Positions 17,637-26,008 of a stretch of DNA of 64,000 nucleotides are shown here, piece by piece. The notes beneath the pieces were generated by a model, which worked only from the letters and a program-made list of their open reading frames with translations, was not told the DNA's origin and searched no databases. How positions within the stretch are numbered: the first letter of the stretch is position 1; every line of letters begins with the position of its first letter. This DNA comes from an uncultured Oscillospiraceae bacterium (GTDB lineage Bacteria; Bacillota; Clostridia; Oscillospirales; Ruminococcaceae): NCBI GenBank assembly GCA_900539195.1, contig UQBC01000012.1, forward strand, positions 3,394 to 67,393, given 5' to 3'. Both the position numbers and the translations under genes were made by a program.

Positions 17637-19072
17637 TTACTGTGTGAGCAGTCCGTTATAATATTCTATCTGCTTGCTGATTGCACCGATATTGGCTTCT
17701 CTCATCTGAGTCCACGACTGACCAGAATAATCGCTCTCGATATCAAACAGTGTATTGCCGAGGATATCCTTTACTATCTGACCTGTTGTTTCGTCAAGTC
17801 CGTAAGGATTGTCGACTACACAGTGGAAATTTGCAGGTTCTTTAAAACTGTAGATGAAGTCGTACATTTCGTCAGTGTACTTCTTGCTTCTCATTATGCT
17901 TGCCTTTGTGGTAGCCTTTAGGTCTTCGTCCGTGTTGCTCAGGCGACAGCAGTTGATGAACACAGAAGCCTGCTTTGCATATTTTGAACCGGCCGGAACA
18001 AGATAGCCGAATGTGGTTATAGGATAATAGTATTCATCGGCTTCAACGTCTCTCGGGAACGGAACAAAGAAGTAGTCGAGACTGTCGTCCTTGAGCATTG
18101 CCTTTGCGTAACCTGAGATTATCCATTCGCCCATACACTGGAATGCCGCCGTACCCTCAAGCATAGGCGTTGTATCAACGTCAATGATGCCTTCCTGGAA
18201 TGATGCAAGACCTTCTTTTTTCATTTCCTGCATAAAGTTTGCAGCTCTGTCTACATTTGCATTTTCAAAATTCTGTACAAGCTTGCCGCTTTCATCGATA
18301 GTTATAAGGGGAGTACCCGTACTGTTTATGAATGACTGGGCTGAGTACTGCATTGCACCGTAAAGACCTGTTCTCTTGCCGTCGGGATCAGAGTCTATGA
18401 ACTTGCGGATATCGTCCTTCATAGCGTCCCATGTCCATTCGCCTCTGTCATAAAGAAGCTTTGGATCTTCGATACCGATCTGCTCAAACACTGATCTGTT
18501 ATATATCAGGAAGTAAGGAGCTACATTATATGCCCAGGGGTAGTAATAATTCTTTCCACCCCACTTGTACTGATTTATGTACTGCTCAAGACCTGACCAC
18601 TGCGGCGCTGAAAGATTCATATATTCTTCAAGCGGTGTGTACATATTCTTTGACATAAGCAGGGGGAATGTATTATCAGAATAGTCAACAAGGTCGGGTG
18701 ATTCACCGGAAGAAATAGCTGTAGTAAGCTTTTCCTGAATCTGCAATGAGCCGACTATCGTACACTTTATTGTACAGCCGTAATTCTCCGAGAAATACTT
18801 GTATGACGGCTTTACGTCGCCTGCCGTTGTGATATCATAACAGCCGAGATATTCAAGTTCTGCCGCTTCAACTTCTTCACCTGCGTCAATGCTTATGTCG
18901 CCGACGCTTACGGGGTTTTCTATCTCATCGTCGATAGTTGTTTCCGTGCTTGTATTTGTCGTGTCTGCAGAGCCTGCGCCTGAACCGCTTGAGCGCTGCT
19001 TGAGCAGGCGGCAAGTGAAATTGCTGTAAAGCCGGACATAACACCTGTAAATATTCGTTTAAGATTTGCCAT
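17637..19072 (-). pseudogene. Sugar-type solute-binding lipoprotein, copy B, with a frameshift in the linker
   Basis: This is a paralogue of copy A, in the same direction, and would encode about 478 residues. A good GGAGG site precedes ATG 19072, and the signal peptide MANLKRIFTGVMSG with lipobox SLAAC is intact. Just after the lipid Cys the frame breaks near 18988-18998: one base is missing relative to the intact reading, and the signal-peptide frame hits a stop after about 50 codons. The other frame then runs open to 17637 with full similarity to copy A, including the TETTIDDEIENPVSVGDISID linker. The body shows no other damage, so the change is recent or a sequencing error. Confidence 0.8.
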
Positions 19073-19244
19073 AAATACCTCCAAATTTTTATATCGGGTT
19101 TGACTTTATTTATATAATACCACCGAACGCCTGACGCAACAATGCTTTTTTCTGCTTGATACGGTTGCTTTTTGTGCACGAAAATTATAACATATTAATG
19201 TTGAAACACCGTAATCGGCTTTTCAATATATAAATTTGTGCAAA

Positions 19245-19276
19245 GAAAAGCCGCAACCCTAAGCGGGGTTGCGGCT
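19245..19276 (-). terminator. Terminator of the 70-residue Cys protein gene
   Basis: A perfect 11-bp stem (arms 19249-19259 and 19266-19276, AGCCGCAACCC and its complement) is followed on the minus strand by TTTTCTTT. Confidence 0.85.
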
Positions 19277-19301
19277 GAAACGTCAAATATTTTGCCGATT
19301 A

Positions 19302-19514
19302 TCAGAAGTTGATGTTGTTGACATCAGAATTTGCAAGCTGTATTTCCTTTTTAGGAATGCGCTTGAGGGGAGAATATACAAACTTCTTGCAGGAATCGTA
19401 AGACTTTACAACACCGAACTTTGAGCACTGAATCTTATCGTCACCCATAGCGGTGCCAAGCTCACAGTATTTGCAGGAAGGCTTGATATTATTGCCGAAC
19501 AGTTTCTTTTTCAT
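19302..19514 (-). CDS. Conserved-looking 70-residue protein with Cys pairs, unknown function
   Basis: I know similar short proteins only as uncharacterised genes of Ruminococcus-type genomes. The start at 19514 follows AGGTGG at 8 bases. The protein is basic and has CKYCELG at about 16-22, a single Cys in IQCSKFG at about 33, and SCKK at about 44, so four Cys are spaced like a small zinc site. A Lys/Arg-rich stretch PLKRIPKKE follows and the tail is Asn-rich. It has its own strong terminator and stands between the solute-binding genes and ylbJ, so it is probably transcribed alone. Confidence 0.65.
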   Translation of the reverse strand: MKKKLFGNNIKPSCKYCELGTAMGDDKIQCSKFGVVKSYDSCKKFVYSPLKRIPKKEIQLANSDVNNINF

Positions 19515-19633
19515 ATAAAACACCACCTAACGAAATTTGCACTGATTTTCCAATGCCGCTTATATTATTTGTTATTATATCATAAAATCAAGACGATGTC
19601 AACCGACACGGCGATACTTTGAGAATTTTTATA

Positions 19634-20665
19634 TCAATTTGATCTCTCGGTGTTTTTGAGCAGAATAAATGTCATTCCCGCAATGCACAGAAGTAACAGC
19701 GGGTCGCTTATAAGTGTATCTGTCGCATATGCGAATACATTTACCGTGGTGTTATATCCGCTGATACATACGATTATATAACATATCAGCGCCGCATTTG
19801 CTGATATAACCGCTCTTGACACTATAAAACGCAACATATTTATCCTGAATGCCGATAAAGTATACAGTTGATAAATAACACACAATCCCCCGAAAGAAAT
19901 CAACGCAGTAACTACCGGCAGAGAACAGACCGCACCTGAATTTTTAATATTGGTGATTTCGGTTACGGCTTTTATTATATACGGCAATTCACTGCCTGTA
20001 AGAGTCCCGATCACAAAGTCTGCAAGCTCTGTTGCGGTATTGAAGAGAAGAATTGCAAGCGCAATGTTCATCAATGCTTTTGCCGCTCCCGAAATGCACG
20101 CTGTAACATCTTTCGCTTTCAATGAGAGCCGCACGGCGCTGTCGTTTACGGGCTTGAAGTATATATTTATGATCACGGCGGCGGTAAAATTTGCCGCAAG
20201 GCACGACAAAAATACTATAAGCCCTGCTTTTATGTCGCCGTATATTCCAATGCCGACAATACCGATAACGAATGCAGGACCGCTGTTATAGCAATAGCAC
20301 AGCGCCGTGTTGCACCGCTTATCGCATTCCTTACTACCGTCGGTAAATTCACTGAGAAGTTTCACCCCTATAGGATAACCGCCGATCTGACTTAACATAA
20401 AAATGCCGAACATCTTTCTGTCAAGATGAAGTACAAATTTCATTATGTACCATAACGGAGTGAACATGATTTCGCCTATGCCGCTCTTTATCAGCAGCGA
20501 CGAAAACACCATAAAGCAAAACAGCGACGGTATCAGGCTGTCTAGACAAATATATATACATCGTTTTATTGTTTCAGCTGTACCGGCACTGTCGGCAACG
20601 AGCAGTATACCGATGATAAGCGCCGATAATGCCGCAAATATAATAACCGCTTTTTTTCTTTTCAT
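19634..20665 (-). CDS. ylbJ: Sporulation integral membrane protein YlbJ
   Basis: The 343-residue protein is a multi-pass membrane protein of the YlbJ family, needed for spore cortex formation in B. subtilis. The conserved segments LIPSLFCFMVFSSLL, LSQIGGYPIGVKLL and CYNSGPAFVIGIVG are visible, and about eight hydrophobic segments spread along the chain. The YlbJ family is related to nucleoside-recognition (gate) domains also found in SpmA and SpmB. GAGG lies 5 bases before the ATG. It is divergent from yqfC across 62 bases, a gap that could hold sporulation promoters for both sides. Confidence 0.88.
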   Translation of the reverse strand: MKRKKAVIIFAALSALIIGILLVADSAGTAETIKRCIYICLDSLIPSLFCFMVFSSLLIKSGIGEIMFTPLWYIMKFVLHLDRKMFGIFMLSQIGGYPIGVKLLSEFTDGSKECDKRCNTALCYCYNSGPAFVIGIVGIGIYGDIKAGLIVFLSCLAANFTAAVIINIYFKPVNDSAVRLSLKAKDVTACISGAAKALMNIALAILLFNTATELADFVIGTLTGSELPYIIKAVTEITNIKNSGAVCSLPVVTALISFGGLCVIYQLYTLSAFRINMLRFIVSRAVISANAALICYIIVCISGYNTTVNVFAYATDTLISDPLLLLCIAGMTFILLKNTERSN

Positions 20666-20727
20666 AAACGCCTCACTTCTTTTTTATCCGGACCCGCATA
20701 TAGATTATATGAAAGGAGCGGAGAAAA

Positions 20728-21015
20728 ATGAATGTGAACAAACTTGCAGGCAGATATGAACAGTTGAAAGGCAAGACACGCAGGCATTCCTATGTAACTA
20801 TAAAGGATAACACTTTTATTGAAATAGAGTGCTGCAGAAAGGTCACGGGATTCGGCGATAATATGATAGAGCTTGAGATACCTTGCGGACTTATCAGAAT
20901 AGTCGGACTGGAGCTGAGATTAAAGAACTTCGGCACGGACAGCGTTAAGATATACGGCAGGATACATTCAGTAGGCTTTGAAGAAAATGCAGGATGCGAT
21001 GCGGAGGAACCATGA
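20728..21015 (+). CDS. yqfC: Sporulation protein YqfC
   Basis: The 95-residue protein matches YqfC, a small sporulation protein of the YabP/YqfC family. The family core is visible as IKDNTFIEIECCRKVTGFGD followed by IELEIPCGLIRIVGLELRLKNFG, a small beta-rich fold. AAAGGAGCGG precedes the ATG. The stop overlaps the start of yqfD in an ATGA junction, so the two are translated together, as the gene pair is in most spore formers. Its relative yabP is at 58931-59197. Confidence 0.88.
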   Translation: MNVNKLAGRYEQLKGKTRRHSYVTIKDNTFIEIECCRKVTGFGDNMIELEIPCGLIRIVGLELRLKNFGTDSVKIYGRIHSVGFEENAGCDAEEP

Positions 21016-22223
21016 AGAAATACAAAAAGAATAAAAGAAAAACGAAAGCAGGTTTTCCCGCAACATATATCACGGTAGTGGGCATAGGCGGCTTTCAGGA
21101 GAAATTCATCAGCTGCCTTATATCAGAGGATATACAGATATATGCAATTACACAGCAGACGTCAGGCTTTACTGCTGTAGTAAAACCCGGTTGCTATCTT
21201 AAAATGAGCAGGATCGCACGAAAAAACGGGGTAAGGCTCAGGGTGTCTGAGCGGAAAGGACTTGCGTTTCGTCTGTATCCGTACCGCAGACGCTGGGGAC
21301 TTGTAGCAGGAGCATTGTGCTGTTGCGCCGTTATCGTATTCTTGTCGCAGTTTGTGTGGAAGATAGATATTGAGGGAAACGAGCGTCTTTCCGATGCCGA
21401 GATTGCCGCAGTTATGGAAGACAACGGACTTTTACCGGGCTGTGGCACAAAATCATTTGACACAAAGGTGTGCGAGCTGTCGGCTATGTCACGGCTGAAA
21501 GATCTGTCATGGATAAGCGTTGAACGCGAGGGGAGCAGGGTATATATAAAAACAGCCGAAACAAACGATCCGCCGAAAGCCGATATCCCGATAAATACAC
21601 CGTGCAATGTTGTAAGCGATTATGACGGACAACTCGTATACACAGAGATCTATAAGGGCAAACTGCAAACCACAGTCGGAAGCGGAGTTGCCAAAGGTCA
21701 GCTTCTTATAAGCGGAACGGTGAATGATAACGGCGGAAGAATCGTATATGTTCACGCTGACGGTTTGCTTAAAGCCGAGTGCGAACAGACTGAAGAATTT
21801 TATCTGCCGTTTGAACAGACACGGAAGATACCGACAGACGAAAAGTATTATTCCACATATCTTATGTTCGGCTCTTACGCTTTGCCGCTCCCGTGGGAAC
21901 ATTATAACGCAGATAATATGAGCGGTTTCACATACAGTGAGGATACTTATAATATCAGCATTTTCGGCGCGGATACCCCGTATAAATACAAGCAGGGTGT
22001 GTATACGAAAATGAAAGAGGAAACGATAAGATATACCGCCCGTGATATAATGTCACAGCTTGAAAAGCAGAAAAAGGATTATGAAGATAATTTCCTTTCC
22101 GACTGTAAGATATTGTCCGATGAAAAAAAAGTTACAACAGACGAAAAGGGAATTAAAATGGCAATAAAATATAAGGTTGAACGTTATATCGGAGTAAAGC
22201 AGCCGATCACCGTTTTATATTGA
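21012..22223 (+). CDS. yqfD: Sporulation protein YqfD
   Basis: The 403-residue protein matches YqfD, a stage IV sporulation membrane protein. It starts with a strongly basic tail (KKYKKNKRKTK), a soluble domain, one clear membrane segment at about 98-115 (LVAGALCCCAVIVFLSQFVW), and then a large extracytoplasmic part beginning KIDIEGNERLSDAEI, reminiscent of POTRA-like domains. The start at 21012 follows GCGGAGGAA and overlaps the yqfC stop by four bases. Like yqfC it is expected to be expressed in the mother cell. phoH follows but has its own promoter. Confidence 0.88.
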   Translation: MKKYKKNKRKTKAGFPATYITVVGIGGFQEKFISCLISEDIQIYAITQQTSGFTAVVKPGCYLKMSRIARKNGVRLRVSERKGLAFRLYPYRRRWGLVAGALCCCAVIVFLSQFVWKIDIEGNERLSDAEIAAVMEDNGLLPGCGTKSFDTKVCELSAMSRLKDLSWISVEREGSRVYIKTAETNDPPKADIPINTPCNVVSDYDGQLVYTEIYKGKLQTTVGSGVAKGQLLISGTVNDNGGRIVYVHADGLLKAECEQTEEFYLPFEQTRKIPTDEKYYSTYLMFGSYALPLPWEHYNADNMSGFTYSEDTYNISIFGADTPYKYKQGVYTKMKEETIRYTARDIMSQLEKQKKDYEDNFLSDCKILSDEKKVTTDEKGIKMAIKYKVERYIGVKQPITVLY

Positions 22224-22240
22224 TTTGACGTAAATTTGTA

Positions 22241-22269
22241 TTGAAATAAAGTCCGGAATGTGGTATACT
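22241..22269 (+). promoter_or_regulatory. Sigma-A promoter of the phoH-ybeY-era operon
   Basis: TTGAAA (22241-22246) and TATACT (22264-22269) are separated by 17 bases. The position fits the start of the seven-gene housekeeping operon. Confidence 0.7.
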
Positions 22270-22319
22270 ATCATAGAATAGATAAATTTCTAAAATGTGA
22301 AAGGAATATATCACAATAA

Positions 22320-23282
22320 ATGACAGAAAAAGCTGTTAATATTCAGGATATGAGCCGGATCCACGAAGTTTTCGGCGATTTTGACAGTAATATCAATATT
22401 ATACAAAAGGAATACAAGGTTTCGATATACAGCCGTGATGACGAAATACGCATAAAGGGCGAAGAAAATGCTGTCGATAACGCACAGCAGGTCATAAATA
22501 CGCTTGTCGCTTCCGTGGAAAAAGGCGAGATACCGACAGAGCAGAGCGTAAGGTATGCGATCTCAATGATAAACGAGGGCAAGAGCGAGGAAATGCAGAC
22601 GCTCTCCTCGGACTGTATCTGTGTCAGCCATACAGGAAAGCCGATAAAGGCAAAGACGGTCGGACAGTCGAAATATGTGAACAGTATAAAAAAGAATACG
22701 ATCGTATTCGGTGTAGGTCCTGCCGGTACAGGCAAGACTTATCTTGCGGTAGCGCTTGCGGTAAGAGCGTTCAAGGCGCACGAGGTGCAACGTATAATTC
22801 TTACACGTCCTGCTGTGGAGGCGGGCGAGAAGCTCGGATTTCTGCCGGGCGATCTTCAGAACAAGGTTGATCCTTATCTGCGTCCGCTGTATGACGCACT
22901 TTTCGATATGATGGGGTCTGAAGCGTTTCAGCGTAATATGGAGCGAGGCTGTATAGAAGTCGCTCCGCTTGCATATATGCGAGGAAGAACGCTTGACGAC
23001 AGCTTTATCATTCTTGACGAGGCGCAGAACACAACTCCCGAGCAGATGAAGATGTTTCTGACCCGACTGGGCTTTAACAGCAAGATGGTCATAACGGGTG
23101 ACGTTACACAGATAGATTTGCCGGATTCAAGACGTTCGGGACTTGTAGAAGCTACAAAAATTCTGAAGAATATAGACGATATTGCAATAAACCGTTTTAC
23201 GGAAAAGGACGTAGTGCGTCACAGACTTGTACAGGATATAGTAAAAGCCTATGAGCAGTACAATGAAAGAAAGAAAAGCTGA
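22320..23282 (+). CDS. phoH: PhoH family ATPase
   Basis: The 320-residue cytosolic P-loop ATPase belongs to the PhoH/YbeZ group, which travels with the RNase YbeY and is thought to act on RNA. An N-terminal KH-like or AlbA-like region (about 15-95) precedes the Walker A motif GPAGTGKTYLA at about 133-143 and the Walker B motif FIILDEAQNTT near 230. The TGDVTQIDLP sensor segment is intact. AAAGGAA lies about 13 bases before the ATG, a longer gap than usual. The next gene is ybeY, the conserved partner. Confidence 0.94.
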   Translation: MTEKAVNIQDMSRIHEVFGDFDSNINIIQKEYKVSIYSRDDEIRIKGEENAVDNAQQVINTLVASVEKGEIPTEQSVRYAISMINEGKSEEMQTLSSDCICVSHTGKPIKAKTVGQSKYVNSIKKNTIVFGVGPAGTGKTYLAVALAVRAFKAHEVQRIILTRPAVEAGEKLGFLPGDLQNKVDPYLRPLYDALFDMMGSEAFQRNMERGCIEVAPLAYMRGRTLDDSFIILDEAQNTTPEQMKMFLTRLGFNSKMVITGDVTQIDLPDSRRSGLVEATKILKNIDDIAINRFTEKDVVRHRLVQDIVKAYEQYNERKKS

Positions 23283-23307
23283 CCGCTTTTAAATGAGGAA
23301 AGTAAAA

Positions 23308-23802
23308 ATGTCTGAGAAGAAAACACCTAAAATATATATGTCGTTCAGGAACAATCAGAAAGCAATAGAAGTGCCTAACGGACTGCGCACCGTTATCAGA
23401 AAGTGCATTGCGGAAACGCTCAGAGTTACGGATTTTGTCGGTGACGCAGACGTATCGGTAACGCTTGTTGACAACGAGCGGATAAAACGCATCAATAAAG
23501 AGTTTCGTGACAAGAACAAAGTAACGGACGTTATCTCGTTTCCGCTCGGCGCGTATGACGAGTATGACGTAAACCCCGAAAACGGCGCATATATGCTCGG
23601 GGATATCGTTATTTCCATGGAAAAAGCCCATGCGCAGTCTATTGAATACGGACATTCGCTGATAAGAGAGGTCGGTTTTTTAGCTACGCATTCAACTCTT
23701 CATCTTCTCGGATACGATCACGAGGACGATCCAGACGGTGAAAAGGTGATGCTTGAGCTGCAAGACCTTGTGCTGAACAACCTTAAGATCACACGGGAAT
23801 AA
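23308..23802 (+). CDS. ybeY: Endoribonuclease YbeY, rRNA maturation factor
   Basis: The 164-residue enzyme is a zinc-dependent RNase needed for 16S rRNA processing. The metal triad is visible as HSTLHLLGYDH, that is HxxxHxxxxxH, near residue 125. NKEFRDKNKVTDVISFP is the second conserved block. I chose the start at 23308 because AGGAAAG lies directly before it; an in-frame ATG at 23293 has no ribosome site. It sits between phoH and dgkA. Confidence 0.93.
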   Translation: MSEKKTPKIYMSFRNNQKAIEVPNGLRTVIRKCIAETLRVTDFVGDADVSVTLVDNERIKRINKEFRDKNKVTDVISFPLGAYDEYDVNPENGAYMLGDIVISMEKAHAQSIEYGHSLIREVGFLATHSTLHLLGYDHEDDPDGEKVMLELQDLVLNNLKITRE

Positions 23803-23814
23803 AAAGAGGTCAAA

Positions 23815-24294
23815 GTGTTTAAAAGACTAGGAAACAGCTTTAAATATGCGGCAAGAGGAATATGGTTCTGTATCAGTCATGAGATGAATATGCGTATACA
23901 CATTGTTGCAACTATGTGTGTGTTGTATCTGTCGCAATTTTATGATTTTACAAAGGAACAGTTCATATTACTGATAATCACCTGCGTGACGGTTATTTCC
24001 GCCGAAATGATGAATACGGCTATAGAGGTAGTTATAGACAAGGTTTCGCCCGGCTATTCGGCGCTCGCAAAGGTCGGAAAAGACGTTGCCGCAGGCGCAG
24101 TATTTGTTACCGCAATTGCTGCGGTCATAATCGGTATAATACTTTTCTGGAACACGGAAAAATTTGTTCTTATATTCAGATTTTTTACGGGTGACATATG
24201 GAATCTCGCTATGCTTGCGGCTTTTGCCTGCCTTGCATTTTTGTTTGTTTCAAAAGGAAAGAAAAGAAATATCAAAGGAAAAATGAATAAATGA
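23815..24294 (+). CDS. dgkA: Diacylglycerol/undecaprenol kinase with an extra C-terminal membrane part
   Basis: The 159-residue integral membrane kinase phosphorylates undecaprenol or diacylglycerol, recycling lipid carrier for wall synthesis. The signature SAEMMNTAIEVVIDKVSP near residue 61 holds the catalytic and metal-binding Glu and Asn. Typical members have about 120-135 residues with three membrane segments; this one carries an extra hydrophobic segment near 125-145 and a basic tail. The start is GTG, preceded by AAAGAGGT. Its stop overlaps the era start in an ATGA junction. Confidence 0.9.
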   Translation: MFKRLGNSFKYAARGIWFCISHEMNMRIHIVATMCVLYLSQFYDFTKEQFILLIITCVTVISAEMMNTAIEVVIDKVSPGYSALAKVGKDVAAGAVFVTAIAAVIIGIILFWNTEKFVLIFRFFTGDIWNLAMLAAFACLAFLFVSKGKKRNIKGKMNK

Positions 24295-25199
24295 ATAATC
24301 CAAAATCAGTTTTCGTCGCTATTGCTGGCAGACCCAATGCGGGTAAGTCAACGCTCACAAACTATCTTGTCGGCGAAAAAATTGCAATAGTCAGTGATAA
24401 ACCGCAGACAACAAGAACAAGAATAAACGGCGTACTTACAAAAGGCGAAACGCAGTATGTGTTTATAGATACGCCCGGTATGCATAAAGCAAAGAACAAG
24501 CTGTCGGATCAGATGCTCAAATCCATAAGAGAGAGCGTGACCGATGTTGACGTGATACTTATGATGGCAGACGCTACCAAGAAGATTTCTCCGATAGAGC
24601 ATAATCTGATAGACAGCTTCAAGGACAGAAAGACAGATGTCGTTCTGCTTATAAACAAGGTCGATTTAGTAAAGGACAAGTCCGAGCTTCTTTCGCTTAT
24701 AAAGGAATACAGCGAGCTGTATGATTTCAAGGAGATAATTCCGATAAGCGTAAGGCAGAGGATAGGCGTTGAAGAAATAATGCCTGTAATCGACAGATAT
24801 GTAAAGCTGTCGCCGCATTATTTTGACGATGAGCTTCCGACCGACCAGGCTGAAAAGGTATGGCTTGCGGAAATTGTCCGTGAAAAGATACTCAGAAATA
24901 TGAACGAGGAAATCCCGCACGGAACAGCCGTTTATGTTGAAACGATGGAGGTAAGGCAGAAGCCTAACGGCAAGGAGATTGTCGATATAGGCATAGTCAT
25001 CGTCTGCGAAAAAGCGTCGCACAAGGGCATGATTATCGGAAAGCAGGGCTCAATGCTTAAAAAGATAGGCTCTGAGGCAAGAGAAGATATGCAGGACTAT
25101 TTCGGCTGTAAGGTCAATATGCAGATATGGGTAAAGGTAAAAGAGGACTGGAGAAACAGAGAATCCGACATTGCCGACTTCGGACTTAAAGCCGACTGA
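24291..25199 (+). CDS. era: Ribosome biogenesis GTPase Era
   Basis: The 302-residue GTPase binds the 3' end of 16S rRNA and checks 30S assembly. The G1 motif GRPNAGKST is at 13-21, G3 DTPGMHK near 62, and G4 NKVD near 123. The C-terminal type II KH domain is visible with the motif MIIGKQGSMLKKIG near 245. The length is standard. It overlaps dgkA by four bases and is followed by recO, the standard Firmicutes order. Confidence 0.95.
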   Translation: MNNPKSVFVAIAGRPNAGKSTLTNYLVGEKIAIVSDKPQTTRTRINGVLTKGETQYVFIDTPGMHKAKNKLSDQMLKSIRESVTDVDVILMMADATKKISPIEHNLIDSFKDRKTDVVLLINKVDLVKDKSELLSLIKEYSELYDFKEIIPISVRQRIGVEEIMPVIDRYVKLSPHYFDDELPTDQAEKVWLAEIVREKILRNMNEEIPHGTAVYVETMEVRQKPNGKEIVDIGIVIVCEKASHKGMIIGKQGSMLKKIGSEAREDMQDYFGCKVNMQIWVKVKEDWRNRESDIADFGLKAD

Positions 25200-25226
25200 T
25201 ATATAATCAAAAGGAGTAGCTGTTCA

Positions 25227-25991
25227 ATGCTTATTACGCTGAAAGGGCTTGTTATCGGGCAGCGCATTATAGGCGAGAACAGCTGTTTTCTTGACCTGTT
25301 CACTGACAAGCTCGGAATGATAGAGGTTATGGCGCACGGCGCAAAGAAGATAGGCGGAAAGAATTCGGGTGCCGCATCGCTTTTCAGTTATGCAACGTTC
25401 TGCGTCAGTCGCAGCAGTAAAGGATATACGCTTAACAGTGCAGAGCCGATATGCAGCTTCTATAATATATCTGCGGATATTGAGGCGCTCTCGCTTGCGG
25501 CATATTTTGCCGATATAATAAAATATTGTGCAACATCGGAAGAAGAACATTCAGATCTGCTCCGCTTTACCTGCATGACATATTTTCAGCTTGAAAAGCA
25601 GAAGCTGCCGCTTCGTTTTATAAAAGCGATATTCGAGTTCAGGTTTCTGTCAAGGATTGGATTTATGCCGGATCTAAGAGCGTGCCGTGAATGTATAGCA
25701 TATCAGAGCGATACTATGATGTTCTTGCCGGTCGAGGGCGTGATTTACTGCTTGGACTGCTACGAGGAGCACACAGAACTGCTTGAAAAAAACGCATTTG
25801 CGCTCAACCCTACGCTTCTTCATACGCTGAGATATGTTGCATATTCGGATACAGACAAAATGTACCGTTTCAGAATCTCAAAGGAAAACGAAAAGCTGTT
25901 TTCCGCAATTGCGGAATTCTATCTGCTGTCACAGCTGAACAGATCGTTTCCTACGCTTGATTATTACAAAAACATCGTAATAGAAACATAG
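25227..25991 (+). CDS. recO: DNA repair protein RecO
   Basis: The 254-residue protein helps load RecA on gapped DNA in the RecFOR pathway. It begins with an OB fold (TLKGLVIGQRIIGENSCFLDLFT) and contains a zinc finger made of two Cys pairs, in CRECIAY near 147 and CLDCYEE near 171. The length is normal. AAAGGAG precedes the ATG. It follows era by 27 bases and precedes mutS2 by 17 bases. Confidence 0.92.
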   Translation: MLITLKGLVIGQRIIGENSCFLDLFTDKLGMIEVMAHGAKKIGGKNSGAASLFSYATFCVSRSSKGYTLNSAEPICSFYNISADIEALSLAAYFADIIKYCATSEEEHSDLLRFTCMTYFQLEKQKLPLRFIKAIFEFRFLSRIGFMPDLRACRECIAYQSDTMMFLPVEGVIYCLDCYEEHTELLEKNAFALNPTLLHTLRYVAYSDTDKMYRFRISKENEKLFSAIAEFYLLSQLNRSFPTLDYYKNIVIET

Positions 25992-26008
25992 ATATAAAGG
26001 ATATAAAT

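Noticed and set aside
17637..18746. A separate 369-residue protein starting at 18746
   Set aside because: Similarity to copy A continues upstream of that TTG through the linker to the shifted signal peptide, so it is the tail of a frameshifted gene.
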